Source: Okapia johnstoni
Lineage: Eukaryota > Chordata > Mammalia > Artiodactyla > Giraffidae
Length of the DNA stretch: 64,000 nucleotides
NCBI GenBank assembly: GCA_024291935.2
Contig: CM044316.1
Span: 75,222,501-75,286,500 of the forward strand
Direction of reading: 5' to 3'
In this document: positions 46,556 to 57,489 of the stretch, one piece after another
How the letters are laid out: every line of letters starts with the position of its first letter
How positions within the stretch are numbered: the stretch's first letter is position 1
The notes under the pieces: generated by a model
The model's database searches: none
Told to the model about the DNA's origin: nothing
Seen by the model: only the letters and a program-made list of their open reading frames with translations
Position numbers and translations under genes: made by a program

Positions 46556-47960
46556 TGGAGCTTTATTAGTTTCCTTTGGTGGTATCATATCTATCTGATA
46601 TTTTGTGATCCTTGAACTTTAAATTGATTTCTGTGCGTTGGAGTAATCATGCCTCTCTTCCAGACTGTATATATTGCTTTGGCAGAGACAGATCTTCACC
46701 CCTCTGGTCAGTCTGTGGTTTCTGGGTATGTCTGCTTGTAATGCCCTTGGGCAGGTGTGGCCTGCTATTATGGTATACTTTGGGGCAAAGCAATTATTTG
46801 AACTCAGAGGATGGAGATGAGGGAGCATGCCATGGGCTAAAAAGAATTGGAGAGGACTGCTAGCTTGGTTACCCAGTCAAGTGAGGCTGTAGGTTAGGAT
46901 CCACAGATTGCCTGGATTATCTGGTCAGGACTACTAGAAGGCATGGATCAGGTATTATATTCAGTAATTGATGGGGCTTTGAATTAGCTTCCCTTCCCTG
47001 GCAGGGCAGCAGGATGGGACCCAGGGGCCTATAAAAAATCAGACCATAAAGTACACTGAATTTCCTGATTAGGTTGGACCACCAGTTTTGCTCTGCAAAT
47101 GCAGAAGCCAAAGGCTGTGCCCTTGTTCAAGTGCTACTGTACACAGGCATGTTGAATGGACTGTGCAGCTTCCTGTGTGTTTTAGTTAGTTTCCCTTCAG
47201 GAAGACTGAAGGCTATATTCAGCAATGGACAAAGCTATAAATTAGACTTCTTGAATAGGACTAGTGAGAGGATCAGTCCTAAATTTGGTAAAGCCCTTTG
47301 TTGTCTAACTCATGTTGACCCTCATTCCAAGTTCCTCATTCTTTGCTTTGTCAGCTGTCAAGTCTGCCCACTCACCTCTCATGCTGCTGGGTGGTACAGC
47401 TTCCAGGAGTTATTTACAATTCTTCTGGGTAGATGGGGCTGGAAAGTCTTCTTTACAGTGGGTGGGGTTGCAATTGAATTCATTGCCTGGGTGTGGGCAA
47501 ACAGGCTCTAAGGTTGGCAGAACCCCTTGACTGAGGATCCAAATCAGGCAGATCTGTACCCAGCCAAGTTCTATGCTCAGAGAGAGTGTGGCCCTGCTTT
47601 GGTTCTGCAGATGAGCAAAGCCATTGGTTAGGATTACTCTTTGGCCACTGCAGGTATGAATTCAGTCAACGAAGATCCATATGCTGGTTATTGCAAGACC
47701 CTCCCCCTTCTTCATCACAGGCAGATTCTCAAAGTTTGAGTCCTGCAGGTTCTCCTTGTGATACAAGATCAGAGTAGAGACCCTTGCAAAGCAACCCATA
47801 ATGCTACGGGCATCTAGTTGTTCCCATTGGCCCTCTTTTCCCAGTGGAGGAACCAGAGGTTCAGGGGAAACCTCTTTATATGTTGCTAAACTGACCTGGA
47901 AGAGAGACAGTGTGTCCAAGTGTAGCCCTCTTCTCCTCCCTGCTAAAGCAGCCTGCCTTT
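46556..47960 (-). mobile_element. L1M 5' untranslated region (part of the long L1M)
   Basis: GC-richer than the surroundings, with no long frame in the L1 sense. It lies immediately upstream, in minus-strand terms, of L1 ORF1. That position and composition fit an old L1 5' UTR, which would have carried the internal promoter. Frames on the plus strand (such as 47074-47511) are chance. Confidence 0.55.
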
Positions 47961-47983
47961 TTTGTTTTTGTTTTTGTTTTTAA

Positions 47984-48112
47984 ATCAGGATGGGGAGCGG
48001 GCACATGTATACCCAGGGCCAATTCATGTTGATGTATGGCAAAAAGAATTACAATATTGTAGAGTAATTATCATCCAATTAAAGTAAATAAATTAATTTA
48101 AAAAAAAGCAGT
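47984..48112 (+). mobile_element. L1 3'-terminal fragment with A-tail
   Basis: 'gggcacatgtatacccagggcc', 'atgttgatgtatggcaaaaag', 'caatattgtagagtaattatc' and an A-rich end. 'aaagcag' appears before (about 47944) and after (about 48106) the unit, a likely target duplication. Confidence 0.85.
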
Positions 48113-48388
48113 ATCTTAATCTCTTTGGTGAGTGGGAGTGATTTAGCCTCAACACAATGTTCTAGAATTCGCTCAGTGGTGCCTTGTTCTTGGTAGTTTT
48201 CAGTTGTTCTGCTTGTGAGCAGGTGCAAAGTCAGAAGCAAATTATGTCACCACCTTGGTGAGGACATTCATTACAAAACTTAGCAATTACGAGTATATTA
48301 TTGGCACAAGGGTAGACAAATATACAAATGCTTAGATGAGAGAGCCTAGAAACATATGTATGCATGTATGGGCACTTGCTTTATAACA

Positions 48389-49676
48389 AAGTTAGCATGC
48401 ACTCATTTCACACGCAGGTAAAGTAATGCTTAAAATTCTTCAAGCCAGGCTTCAGCAATACATGAACCGTGAACTTCCAGATGTTCAATCTGGTTTTAGA
48501 AAAGGCAGAGGAACCAGAGATCAAATTGCCAACATCTGGTGGATCATCGAAAAAGCAAGCGAGTTTCAGAAAAAAACATCTATTTCTGCTTTATTGACTA
48601 TGCCAAAGCCTTTGGCTGTGTGGACCACAATAAACTGTGGAAAATTCTGAAAGAGATAGGCATACCAGACCACCTGACCTGCACCTTGAGAAACCTGTAT
48701 GCAGGTCAGGAAGCAACAGTTAGAACTGGACATGGAACAACAGACTGGTTCCAAATAGGAAAAGGAGTACGTCAAGGCTGTATATTGTCACCCTGCTTAT
48801 TAAGCTTATATGCAGAGTACATCATGAGAAATGCTGGGCTGGAGGAAGCACAAGCTGGAATAAAGATTGCCAGGAGAAATATCAATAACCTCAGATATGC
48901 AGATGACACCACCTTATGGCAGAAGGCAAAGAAGAACTAAAGAGCCTCTTGATGAAAGTGAAAGGAGAGTGAAAAAGTAGGCTTAAAGCTCAACATTCAG
49001 AACACCAAGATCATGGCATCCAGTCCCATTACTTCATGGCAGATAGATGGGGGCAAACAGTGGAAGCAGTGGCTGAGTTTATTTTTCTGGGCTCCAAAAT
49101 CACTGCAGATGGTGATTGCAGCCATGAAATTAAAAGCCACTTACTCCTTGGAAGGAAAGTTATGACCAACCTAGACAGCATATTAAAAAGCAGAGACATT
49201 ACTTTGCCAACAAAGGTCCATCTAGTCAATGCTACTGTTTTTCCACTGGTCATGTATGAATGTGAGAGTTGGACTATAAAGAAAGCTGAGCGCTGAAGAA
49301 TTGATGCTTTTGAACTATGGTGTTGGAGAAGACTCTTGAGAGTCCCTTGGGCTGCAAGGAGATCCAACCAGTCCATCCTAAAGGAGGTCAGTCCTGGGTG
49401 TTCATTAGAAGGACTGATGTTGAAGCTGAAACTCCAATACTTTGGCCACCTGATGGGAAGAGCTGACTCATTTGAAAAGACCCTGATGCTGGGAAAGATT
49501 GAGGGCAGGAGGAAAAGGGGACGACAGACAATGAGACGGTTGGATGGCATCATTGATTCGACGGACATGGGTTTGGGTGGACTCCTGGCGTTGGTGATGG
49601 ACAGGGAGGCCTGGCGTGCTGCGGTTCATGGGGTTGCAAAGAGTCGGACATGACTGAGTTACTGAACTAAACTGAG
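48389..49676 (+). mobile_element. BovB LINE, 5'-truncated, relatively young
   Basis: Sense BovB from 'gcactcatttcacacgc' to 'ggacatgactgagttactg' and a gaactaaactg tail. Contains the reverse-transcriptase half and the 3' domain. Low divergence but several frameshifts. Confidence 0.95.
48539..48940 (+). pseudogene. BovB reverse transcriptase fragment, frame lost after YADD
   Basis: 133 codons: FIDYAKAFGCVDHNKLW, then GKGVRQGCILSPCLL, then catalytic YADD in NNLRYADDTTL. Immediately after, bases are missing (TTLWQKAKKN) and the frame stops at 48940. The protein continues in other frames at 49036-49296 (FIFLGSKITADGDC) and 49336-49653 (C-terminal domain ending VAKSRT). The upstream DYAKAF motif is the first RT aspartate block. 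Inactive. Confidence 0.85.
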
Positions 49677-49789
49677 CATAGCTAAAAAGAAGAGAAAGAA
49701 CAAACTTTTCAACTGTTATGTAACGGGCTATTCCTATGGGAGTCAGGTGGGTATAGTGTAAGTGAATGCCTTTCTCTTTCCTACATAAA

Positions 49790-50180
49790 ACTCAACTACA
49801 TGTGGACTATAACTGAAAGGCAAGACATTAAAAATATTAAAATAAAACACAAGATTATATCTTCATATGTTCAGTGAAGATAAATAATTTTAAAATAGTA
49901 AATCAATCACAGAGGGAAAGACACATAGTTGGCCTTATTAATATTAAAAAAATTCATGAAAGTCTCTCATTGTAAATTAGATATATTCATCAGGTAATAA
50001 TATTGAGATGATATTTGCAGCACATACATTTAGAAATAGAAAGGTACAAATGATTGAGTCAGATAGCAAAATCTTAAAAAAAAAAAAAAGGATAAAATGA
50101 TTATATCCTAAAAGAGATGTTTCGCACAGACGAACTATAAATGACCTAAAGCACATAATACTTTTCACAAGTTGAACAGT
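49790..50180 (+). mobile_element. Possible old L1 ORF2 relic
   Basis: 'gtggactataactgaaaggc', 'aatattaaaataaaacac' and 'gatgatatttgcagcacata' loosely follow the L1 ORF2 segment downstream of the RT. Very decayed. Confidence 0.4.
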
Positions 50181-50236
50181 TAAGATGAAATATTTGGGGT
50201 GTATAGCACTTGGATCACTCAAACATTACAGAGAAT

Positions 50237-51060
50237 CAGTTCAGTTCAGTCGCTCAGTCGTGTCTGACTCTTTGCGACCCCATGAATTGCAGCACACCAG
50301 GCCTCCCTGTCCATCACCAACTCCCGGAGTTTACCCAAACCCATGTCCATCGAGTCAGTGATGCCATCCAACCATCTCATCCTCTGTCATCCCCTTCTCC
50401 TCCTGCCCCCAATCCTACCCAGCATTAGGGTCTGTTCCAATGAGTCAACTCTTCGCATGAGGTGGCCAAAGGATTGGAGCTTCAGCTTCAACATCAGTCC
50501 TTCCAAGGAACACCCAGGATTGATCTCCTTTAGGATAGCTTGATTGGATCTCCTTGCAGTCCAAGGGACTCTCAATGCTATTAATCTCAAATGAGACACA
50601 GGTGATAAAGTTGTATTATAAATTATAAAGGCCTTTAAAAGTGTAAAGCAGGGGTGGTGTATTATTTTTTCTATAAAGGGTCAGATGGTAAGTATTTTTT
50701 AGTTTGTCAGCTTTAGAAGCTCCCCAAAATCCCCCAAATCAGATTCAAGATGTGATTTAATAATGCATTTCTACTTGTCTCCAACACCACAGTTCAAAAG
50801 CATCAATTCTGTGGCACTCAGCTTTCTTCACCGTCAACTGTCACATCCATACATGACCACTGGAAAAACCATAGCCTTAACTAGCCGGACTTTTGTTGGC
50901 AAAGTAGTGTCTCTGCTTTTAAATATGCTATCTAGGTTGGCCATAACCTTCCTTCCAAGGAGTAAGTGTCTTTTAATTTCATGGCTGCAGTCACCATCAG
51001 CAGTTATTTTGGAGCCCCAAAAAATAAAGTCTGACACTGTTTCCACTGTTTCCCCATCTA
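50237..51060 (-). mobile_element. BovB LINE carrying a templated internal insertion
   Basis: Antisense BovB 50237-50575 ('cagttcagttcagtcgctc' to 'ccaagggactctcaa') continues at about 50778 ('tctccaacaccacag') to 'ttccccatcta' at 51060. About 8-9 bp of consensus is lost at the break, which is filled by 50576-50777. Young tail class. Confidence 0.94.
50576..50777 (+). other. Two-donor templated insertion inside BovB
   Basis: 50576-50722 is identical by eye, base for base, to 52685-52831 (147 bp). 50731-50770 is identical to 52037-52076 (40 bp). Between them are 8 unexplained bases (cccaaaat) and after them 7 (ctacttg). Both donors lie downstream, in the same orientation, in reversed order. 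The first junction shares 'aa' with the donor flank. Confidence 0.93.
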
Positions 51061-51109
51061 GTGCGGATAAATAACCATTTAAGTTGAAGATAAACATTTT
51101 CAGTGATCC

Positions 51110-51720
51110 AAGATTTCATTTCTAGGTTTGTATTCTATAGAAAATTGTGATTTCTCACAGTTTGTCTTTCTAATACTACGTCCAATTAATCTGGGTTATC
51201 TAATTTGTTCACATACAATTATTCACAGTATTCCCTTATAGTTGTTTAAATATTGTTTTAGCCACATTACCAAGTATTTTTTAAATGCACCTTTGATTTC
51301 TATTTTGCCTTAATGACTACACTTTACTATAGTGTTATTTAATTTGTAGCTATCTCATTTTTTTCCTAATGTTACTGATTCCTAATTTTATTCCATCTGG
51401 TCAGAGAACATACTTTGTATTATTTGAATATTTTAAAATTATTGGACCTATTCTTTCTCAAAAATATTCTTTCTGCTTCTGTTTCTATTTCTTCTACTTT
51501 TGGACTCTCATATGTATGTGGTGTGTTTGATGCTGTTCTACTTGTCTCTGTGGTTTTGCTTTTTCCTTCCTTCTTTTTTTCTTCCTGTTTTTCAGACTAA
51601 ACTCATAACCTGTCTTCAAGTTTCCTTGTCCTTTACCTACCTGTTGAAATATGCTTGAGGCCCTCTAGTGATGAAAATGTAAACTTTCAACAATTCCTTG
51701 GATGTTGTGGTCTTACTCTT
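51110..51720 (-). mobile_element. Old L1M-derived sequence
   Basis: 'ccatctggtcagagaacatac', 'tttgtattatttgaatatttt' and 'ctgtcttcaagtttccttg' read as antisense of old L1M. No frame. Ends approximate. Confidence 0.5.
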
Positions 51721-52537
51721 TCTTCTTTCTGTTTTCTCTTCTAAGTTTTGCATTCTTTCACCAAGTAACTTGACTTTTTTGCAGTAGAAAACATTTGTTA
51801 TTTACCTCTGATCATCAAAAATTAGAATCCTATTTCTCAGCCATGTTTTATTTTCTACCACAATTTATACCACTTATTGACCATCTTTCACTCACCTGAG
51901 TAGCCTAACTTATATACTCTCCTCCAGACAACAGTGGCATTAGTTTTTGCAGTTGAAAACTTTCTCTATTCTTTCAGCTAATTGTTGGAAAAAGGAGTTT
52001 TCAGAAACTGTGTTACTTAGTAAATAAAGATTTTTTCCCCCAAATCAGATTCAAGATGTGATTTAATAATGCATTTAATATTTTGCCACCTATAACCTAG
52101 TGGTTATTTCTATTTTAGAGATGTAAAGGTGACCCCACACTTACCGTTTTTACTAAAGTGAATAATTTTTAAAAATAGCTTTAATAGATTAAAAATCAAT
52201 TATGAAGTGATGGGGAACAAGTAATTAGAAAGTAAAGCAAAAATAAAAGAAAATGTGCAGTGTTATAATGAAATTTTTTTTAATTTGTGAATTAAAATAT
52301 TTGATATATTAAATTAGTGAATTTTAGTTTGATATTTAATCAGCTTTTTAAGATAGGCTATCATAAAATAATTTAGAGATTCTTAACTTGTATTGGTGAA
52401 ATTGTGTAGTGGGATATAGTTCTTCATGATTAAAGTACTCTATATAATTGTATAGTTCACAGGACTTTTATAAACTTAAAAGTTGGAATTATCTAATATT
52501 GTTTAATGAAAGAAGAGACTATTCTAGTGTGAAATTA
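51721..52537. other. Unassigned AT-rich DNA; contains donor 2
   Basis: No gene or repeat recognised. 52037-52076 is the source of the 40-bp copy found at 50731-50770. Confidence 0.5.
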
Positions 52538-52660
52538 TTGTGCTTAGAGTCTGAATAACTGTATTAAAATCCTGAGAGCACCACTTAAAATCTATAAGCC
52601 TTAGTTTTCTCATTTGTAAAATACAGATTATACTTCTTTTTATTTGCAGCACATTGAAGA
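52538..52660 (+). mobile_element. Partial MIR
   Basis: 'gagtctgaataactgtatt', 'agccttagttttctcatttg' and 'taaaatacagattatac' are central MIR blocks in order. Confidence 0.6.
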
Positions 52661-52757
52661 CGAATATGTCATAATTCATAGGAATGCTATTAATCTCAAA
52701 TGAGACACAGGTGATAAAGTTGTATTATAAATTATAAAGGCCTTTAAAAGTGTAAAG

Positions 52758-52905
52758 CAGGGGTGGTGTATTATTTTTTCTATAAAGGGTCAGATGGTAA
52801 GTATTTTTTAGTTTGTCAGCTTTAGAAGCTCTGTCACAACTGTTCAACTCTTTGGTATAGCCCCCAAGCAACTATATACTGTAAACAAAGGCCTAAATGT
52901 GTGTA
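52758..52905. mobile_element. hAT-type element, truncated; contains most of donor 1's right half
   Basis: 'caggggtggtgtatta' terminus, 'ctataaagggtcagatggtaa', 'gctctgtcacaactgttcaac' and 'aagcaactatatactgtaaac' identify the same family as 6641-7413, in opposite orientation. It is cut at the right, where a Bov-tA pair follows. Its first 74 bp are duplicated at 50649-50722. Confidence 0.72.
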
Positions 52906-53208
52906 TGTGTGTGAAAGTTGCTCAGTCATGTCCGACTCTTTGCAACCCCATGGACTATACGGTTCAAGGAATTCTCCAGACCAGAATACTGGAGTGGGTA
53001 GCCTTTCCCTTCTCCAGGGGATCTTCCCAACCCAGGAATTGAACCCAGGTCTGCTGCATTGCAGGTAGATTCTTTACCAGCTGAGCCACAAGGGAAGCCC
53101 AATAAAACTGGAGTGGGTATCCTATCCCTTCTGCAGGGGATCTTCCCAACCCAGGAATCTCCTGCATTACAGGTGGATTCTTTACCAACTGAGCTATCAG
53201 GGAAGCCT
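52906..53208 (-). mobile_element. Tandem Bov-tA pair (full plus partial)
   Basis: In minus-strand sense a partial unit (53208 to 53101: full head, then stops after the 'actggagtggg' region) is followed directly by a full unit (53100 to 52906). Same head-to-tail plan as 13067-13394. Confidence 0.92.
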
Positions 53209-54412
53209 ACTCCTGATGTAAAGCATTATAAATGTTGATCTACTCACTTCCTATTGCCTTTTCATACATTTAGAATACAGAAAAATCAAGTTTTCTGATT
53301 CAATCCAATAAACAGTTGACCCTAGCATGTGTCGCATATTGCTTTATGACAATGGAGGCCGCAAAACCAAATAAAATGATTCCTAATTTTAAGAAGAACA
53401 GTGCAGTTGGGAAAATAGCAGTGAAAGCAATGATGCAAAGCAGAAGATATTTTATAAAATATAATATGTTATATTTAAAACATAATAAGAATATACTGAG
53501 ACAGGAACCTTTAGTTTTCATTAAATAAATTGCGAGTTAATGGCATAAAAACTGGCTGTTTTGGCCTCATCTTTTCAAATATCTCTTTATTTAGTGATTA
53601 AAGTAGTAGTCATAGACTTTGATAGTCTTTTTTTTTTTCCTCAGTAAATTGCCCTTTTCAGTCTGATATTTGAAAACATCTATCAGTTCTTAATTTTATA
53701 AAATTTCAAAGCTAAATCATTTTGATTTGTTTCTGCTATGATAGGGTGTTGTCTAGTTGTATCATTTCTGCCATCCATGTAATGTAAAATTCTAATAGAG
53801 ATGATGAACTATTTTAGATGCAATAGAAGTAAAGACTGACTTTTTGCTAGAATGGGAACTACATAATTTTACATATCTGACATAATAAGTATTTCAAAAT
53901 AATAATGGGAAATTATGTTGATGGTAAATAAATAAATTAAGGTGAAAATATGACAAAAATTAATCACCATTTCCTAGGGTTGATTTTGTTACAAAACATT
54001 CAAAATTCAAAGGCATAACACAGAAAGTATAAGTTATAGTACTGATCATAATAGAGATTTTTTCTGAAAACCTTTAAAAGACATTGCATTTAATTCTAGA
54101 TTTTAAACTAATAGTGCTAGATAAAATGCTGATAGTAAATAGAAAATAAGTGAATAGTAAATTTTAAGAGAGTAAACGAGAAAATTACAACTGTGTATTA
54201 TAGAGAAAAAAATCGATATTTATGTTTAAAGTCAAGAGTTTGAGAATAAGCTAGTTAAGTATGCAGTCATACAGTTTATTTTTCCTTGCTTTTTGAAAAT
54301 GTCAAGTAGTTAAATAAAACAACAAAGAAATGAACGTGATTTTTAATATATACAAGTTCTTTGTAAAAAAGTAACAGGTGAAGGCTGAACCTTAATAAGA
54401 ATGGTTATCATG
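53209..54412. other. Unassigned AT-rich DNA
   Basis: About 1.2 kb. Frames of about 70 codons occur on both strands over 53300-53528 but are A/T composition artefacts. No repeat recognised. Confidence 0.5.
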
Positions 54413-55636
54413 TTGATCTCTTCAAGAAAATTAGAGACACCAAGGGAATATTTCATGCAAAGATGGGCACAATAAAGGACAGGAACAATGAGGAACTAAA
54501 AGAAACAGAGGAGATTAAGAAGAGGTGGCAAGAATACACAAAAGAACTGTACAAAAAATATCTTAATGATTCAAATAATCATGATGGTGTGGTCACTCAC
54601 CTACAGCCAGACATCCTAGAGTGTGAAGTCAAGTAGGCCTTAGGAAGCATTACTACAAAGTTAGAGATGATGGAATTACAGATGAGATGTTTCAAATTCT
54701 AAAATATGATGCTATTAAAGTGCTGTACTCAATATGGTATCAAATTTGGAAAAGTCAGCAATGGCCATGGGACTGGAAAAGGTCAGTTTTCATTCCAATA
54801 TCAAAGAACGGCAATACCAAAGAACATTCAAACTGCCATGCAATTGAACTCATTTCACATGCTAGCAAGTTTTAATGTTCAAAATCCTTCAAATATGTGA
54901 ACCGACAATTTCCAAATGTACAAGTTAGGTGTAGAAAACACAGAGGAACCAAAGATCAGATTGCCAAGATCAAATTGCCAACATCTGTTGGCTCATAGAA
55001 AAAGCAAGAGAATTCCAGAAAAACATCTACTTCTGCTTAATTGACCACACTAAAGACTTTGACTGTGTGGATCACAATAGACTGTGGAAAATTCTTAAAG
55101 AGATGGGAATACCAGACCACCTTACCCGCCTCCTCAGAAATCTGTTTGCAGGACAAGGAGCAACAATTAGAACAGGACATAGAACAACCGATTGGTTCAA
55201 AATTGGGAAAGGAGTGTGTCAAGGCTGTATATTGTCACCCTACTTATTTAACTTCTATGTAGAGTACATCATGCAAAATGCCAGGCTGGATGAATAACCA
55301 GCTGGAAATGCTTGATGATCTTGACATTTCTGATAAACACAGAGCATTGAAATATCTGCATTGTTACTATATTTATGATAATACAAGATTCTGAAGCTGA
55401 AGCTTCAATATTTTGGCCACCTGATGTAAAGAACTGACTCATTAGAAAAGATGCTTACGATTGAAGGCAGGAGGAGAAGGGGATGACAGAGAATAAGGTG
55501 GTTGGATGTCATCTCTGACTTGATGGACTTGAGTTCGAGCAAGCTCCAGGAGTTGGTGATGGACAAGGGAAGCCTGGCATGCTGCAGTCCGTGGGGTCAC
55601 AAAGAGTCCGACACAAATGAGGAACTGAACTGACAA
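54413..55636 (+). mobile_element. BovB LINE with filler-bearing deletion
   Basis: Sense BovB from 'gatctcttcaagaaaattag' to 'aggaactgaactgac'. Collinear to 55307 ('agctggaa'), then 80 bp of foreign sequence (55308-55387), then the 3' domain resumes at 'gattctgaagctgaagc'. The lost part (several hundred bp in the consensus) includes the YADD-coding bases. There is also a local duplication near 54955-54990 ('gatcagattgccaagatcaaattgcc'). Confidence 0.93.
55067..55297 (+). pseudogene. BovB reverse transcriptase fragment lacking YADD
   Basis: 76 codons: MDHNRLWKILKEMG, then the domain block GKGVCQGCILSPYLFNF, ending at NARLDE just before the deletion. The catalytic box is absent because of the 55308-55387 filler deletion. 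A further piece (54687-54875) encodes the upstream WPWDWKRSVFIPISKNGN block in another frame. Confidence 0.83.
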
Positions 55637-56102
55637 TAATACAAATGAAAAAGTATCAATTATTGAGTTTGAATAAATATACTAATTTAAACCAGGTAGT
55701 TAATGATCCATTCGGCACACTAGAGTACCATGTGTACCCATTGCCTGTTTTAGGGCATTAGATTTCTGAAAAAATGCTTTGCAACTGAAGAAGAGCCCTA
55801 GAACTTCAAATGTTTTTAAGGAGGAAAGAAAAGCTTATCCAATACATCTACATTTTGCTGCTTGAGGCTAGCTTCACTTTTCTTGAGAGGTCCAATGGGT
55901 AAGCTCAGCATTTCTTTGAAGGTATCTTCCAAGATTGTTACACAGGTGGAATCTCCAAGGACAAAAAGGGTATTAAGCAAGACAAGCGTCAAAAGCCATG
56001 CCTCAGAGAAAATCCAGGGAGCTTGGCAAACCTAACAGAGCTTTAAGCAAGAAAATAAACTAATAGTCAATCCAATTGAATACAACTGTAACAATTATTC
56101 TT
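55637..56102. other. Unassigned intergenic DNA
   Basis: No gene or repeat recognised. Confidence 0.5.
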
Positions 56103-56524
56103 TAAAAAGTGAAGTTAGTCAGAAAGAGAAAGATAAATACTGTATTCTAATGCATACTTATGGAATCTAGAAAAATGGTACTGAAGAATTTATTTACAGA
56201 GCAACAGTGGAGAAACAGACATAGAGAATAGAGTTATGGACATGAGGAGAGGGGAGGAGAGGGTGATATATATGGAAAGAGTAACATGGAAACTTACATT
56301 ACCATATGTAAAATAGATAGGCAATGGGAATTTGCTGTATGGCTCAGGAAACTCAAACAGGGGCTCGGTATCAACCTAGAGGGGTGTGATGCGAATGGAG
56401 ATGAAGGGAGGTTCAAAATGATGGGATATATGTATACCTATGGCTGATTCATGTTGAAGTTTGAAAGAAAACAGCAAAATTCTGTAAAGCAATTATCCTT
56501 CAATAAAATATAAATTAAAAAATG
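56103..56524 (+). mobile_element. L1 3' end, 5'-truncated
   Basis: 'gaagttagtcagaaagagaaag', 'cattaccatatgtaaaatag', 'acctatggctgattcatgttg', 'gcaattatccttcaataaaat' and a short A-rich end. An older artiodactyl subfamily. Confidence 0.87.
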
Positions 56525-57489
56525 TGTTTTTGTCTAAAAAAGAGTCTTTTGTATGATAGTTTCCATTTTTTTCATATTATATCAGTTGTACAAAAAGTCT
56601 TCTAAGTTGTTTCCATAACAGCTGAACGTAATGCTGCATTTTATAAATGTTCTATAAGTCCTAATAATATTAAGTATTTTTAAAGCTTGTCCTGGGTATT
56701 ACATGTCATCTTGAGAAGTTTATGGTAAAAATCTGGTTTATAATGCTGTGAAAAATCTAATATGATGTGTGAAATTATAGAAACCATAAAAAGTCTAAAC
56801 ATAAATAGATTTTGAATGTTACTCTTCCTAGTAACCTTCATATAAGGTTACAGCCTCTGCAATTGCACTAAAAACTATTTTAAGAGTCTATTTATCTATG
56901 CCACATGACATGCAAATGTACATATGACATGTCACTGATCATTTGCATTAAAATTGATAATGTCCTTTTAGAAGGAAGACTTGAGAAGTTCATTTTAAAG
57001 TACAGGGGTTTGATCATATTAGTAGTCTGCCTTCCTGACTTTTTATATAGAAACATCTTGTCTGATAGTGCACACCAGTGATCTTCTAGGGAGTTTACAA
57101 CCCAGTAAATGAGCATTATGAATTGGTAAAGGTAGTGCCAAGACAGCTTAATTCATTGGCAGCTTCTGATCTTGTATTATCACTGGAGATTTGCCAACCT
57201 GCAAAATAGATTTGAGCAAAAAGTTCCACAAACTGGATCAAATAATAGTACAAAAATTCATTCATACATCTTCTCTAGTTTTTATTTGATAGTATTTTAT
57301 GCTGGCCTGACATTCTTTTTTGCTTTATAAGTTATTTCGCTTGCATCACCAGTTTACAAACTCAGTCTGACAAGTAAAATTAGAGAACTAGTTTTTTATT
57401 TCTCTTAAATATCAAGTGTGTGTCTGTAATGTCAGATAATGATTACTTTGAAAACAAGAAGTGTTTTAAAAGCAGATAATAAACGTCCA
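56525..57489. other. Unassigned AT-rich DNA
   Basis: No gene or repeat recognised. Confidence 0.5.

Larger units (their letters stand above)
41700..48270 (-). mobile_element. Long ancient L1M with 5' UTR, ORF1 and part of ORF2; host of several insertions
   Basis: Read on the minus strand, the order is 5' UTR (about 48270-46556), ORF1 (about 46200-42830) and the ORF2 reverse-transcriptase part (about 42790-41700). ORF2 endonuclease appears deleted between ORF1 and the RT, and the 3' part is missing. Insertions into it are BovB/Bov-tA at 43134-45456, Bov-tA at 45667-45882, BovB at 46223-46555 and an L1 tail at 47984-48112. The right boundary is approximate and old. Confidence 0.68.

Noticed and set aside
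47074..47511. 145-codon plus-strand open frame
   Set aside because: Lies antisense to the presumed L1M 5' UTR. No domain, no codon pattern and no splice context. It is open because the region is GC-richer.
53300..53528. Complementary 70-codon frames on both strands
   Set aside because: Low-complexity A/T-rich sequence with no domain. Both strands open is a composition effect.
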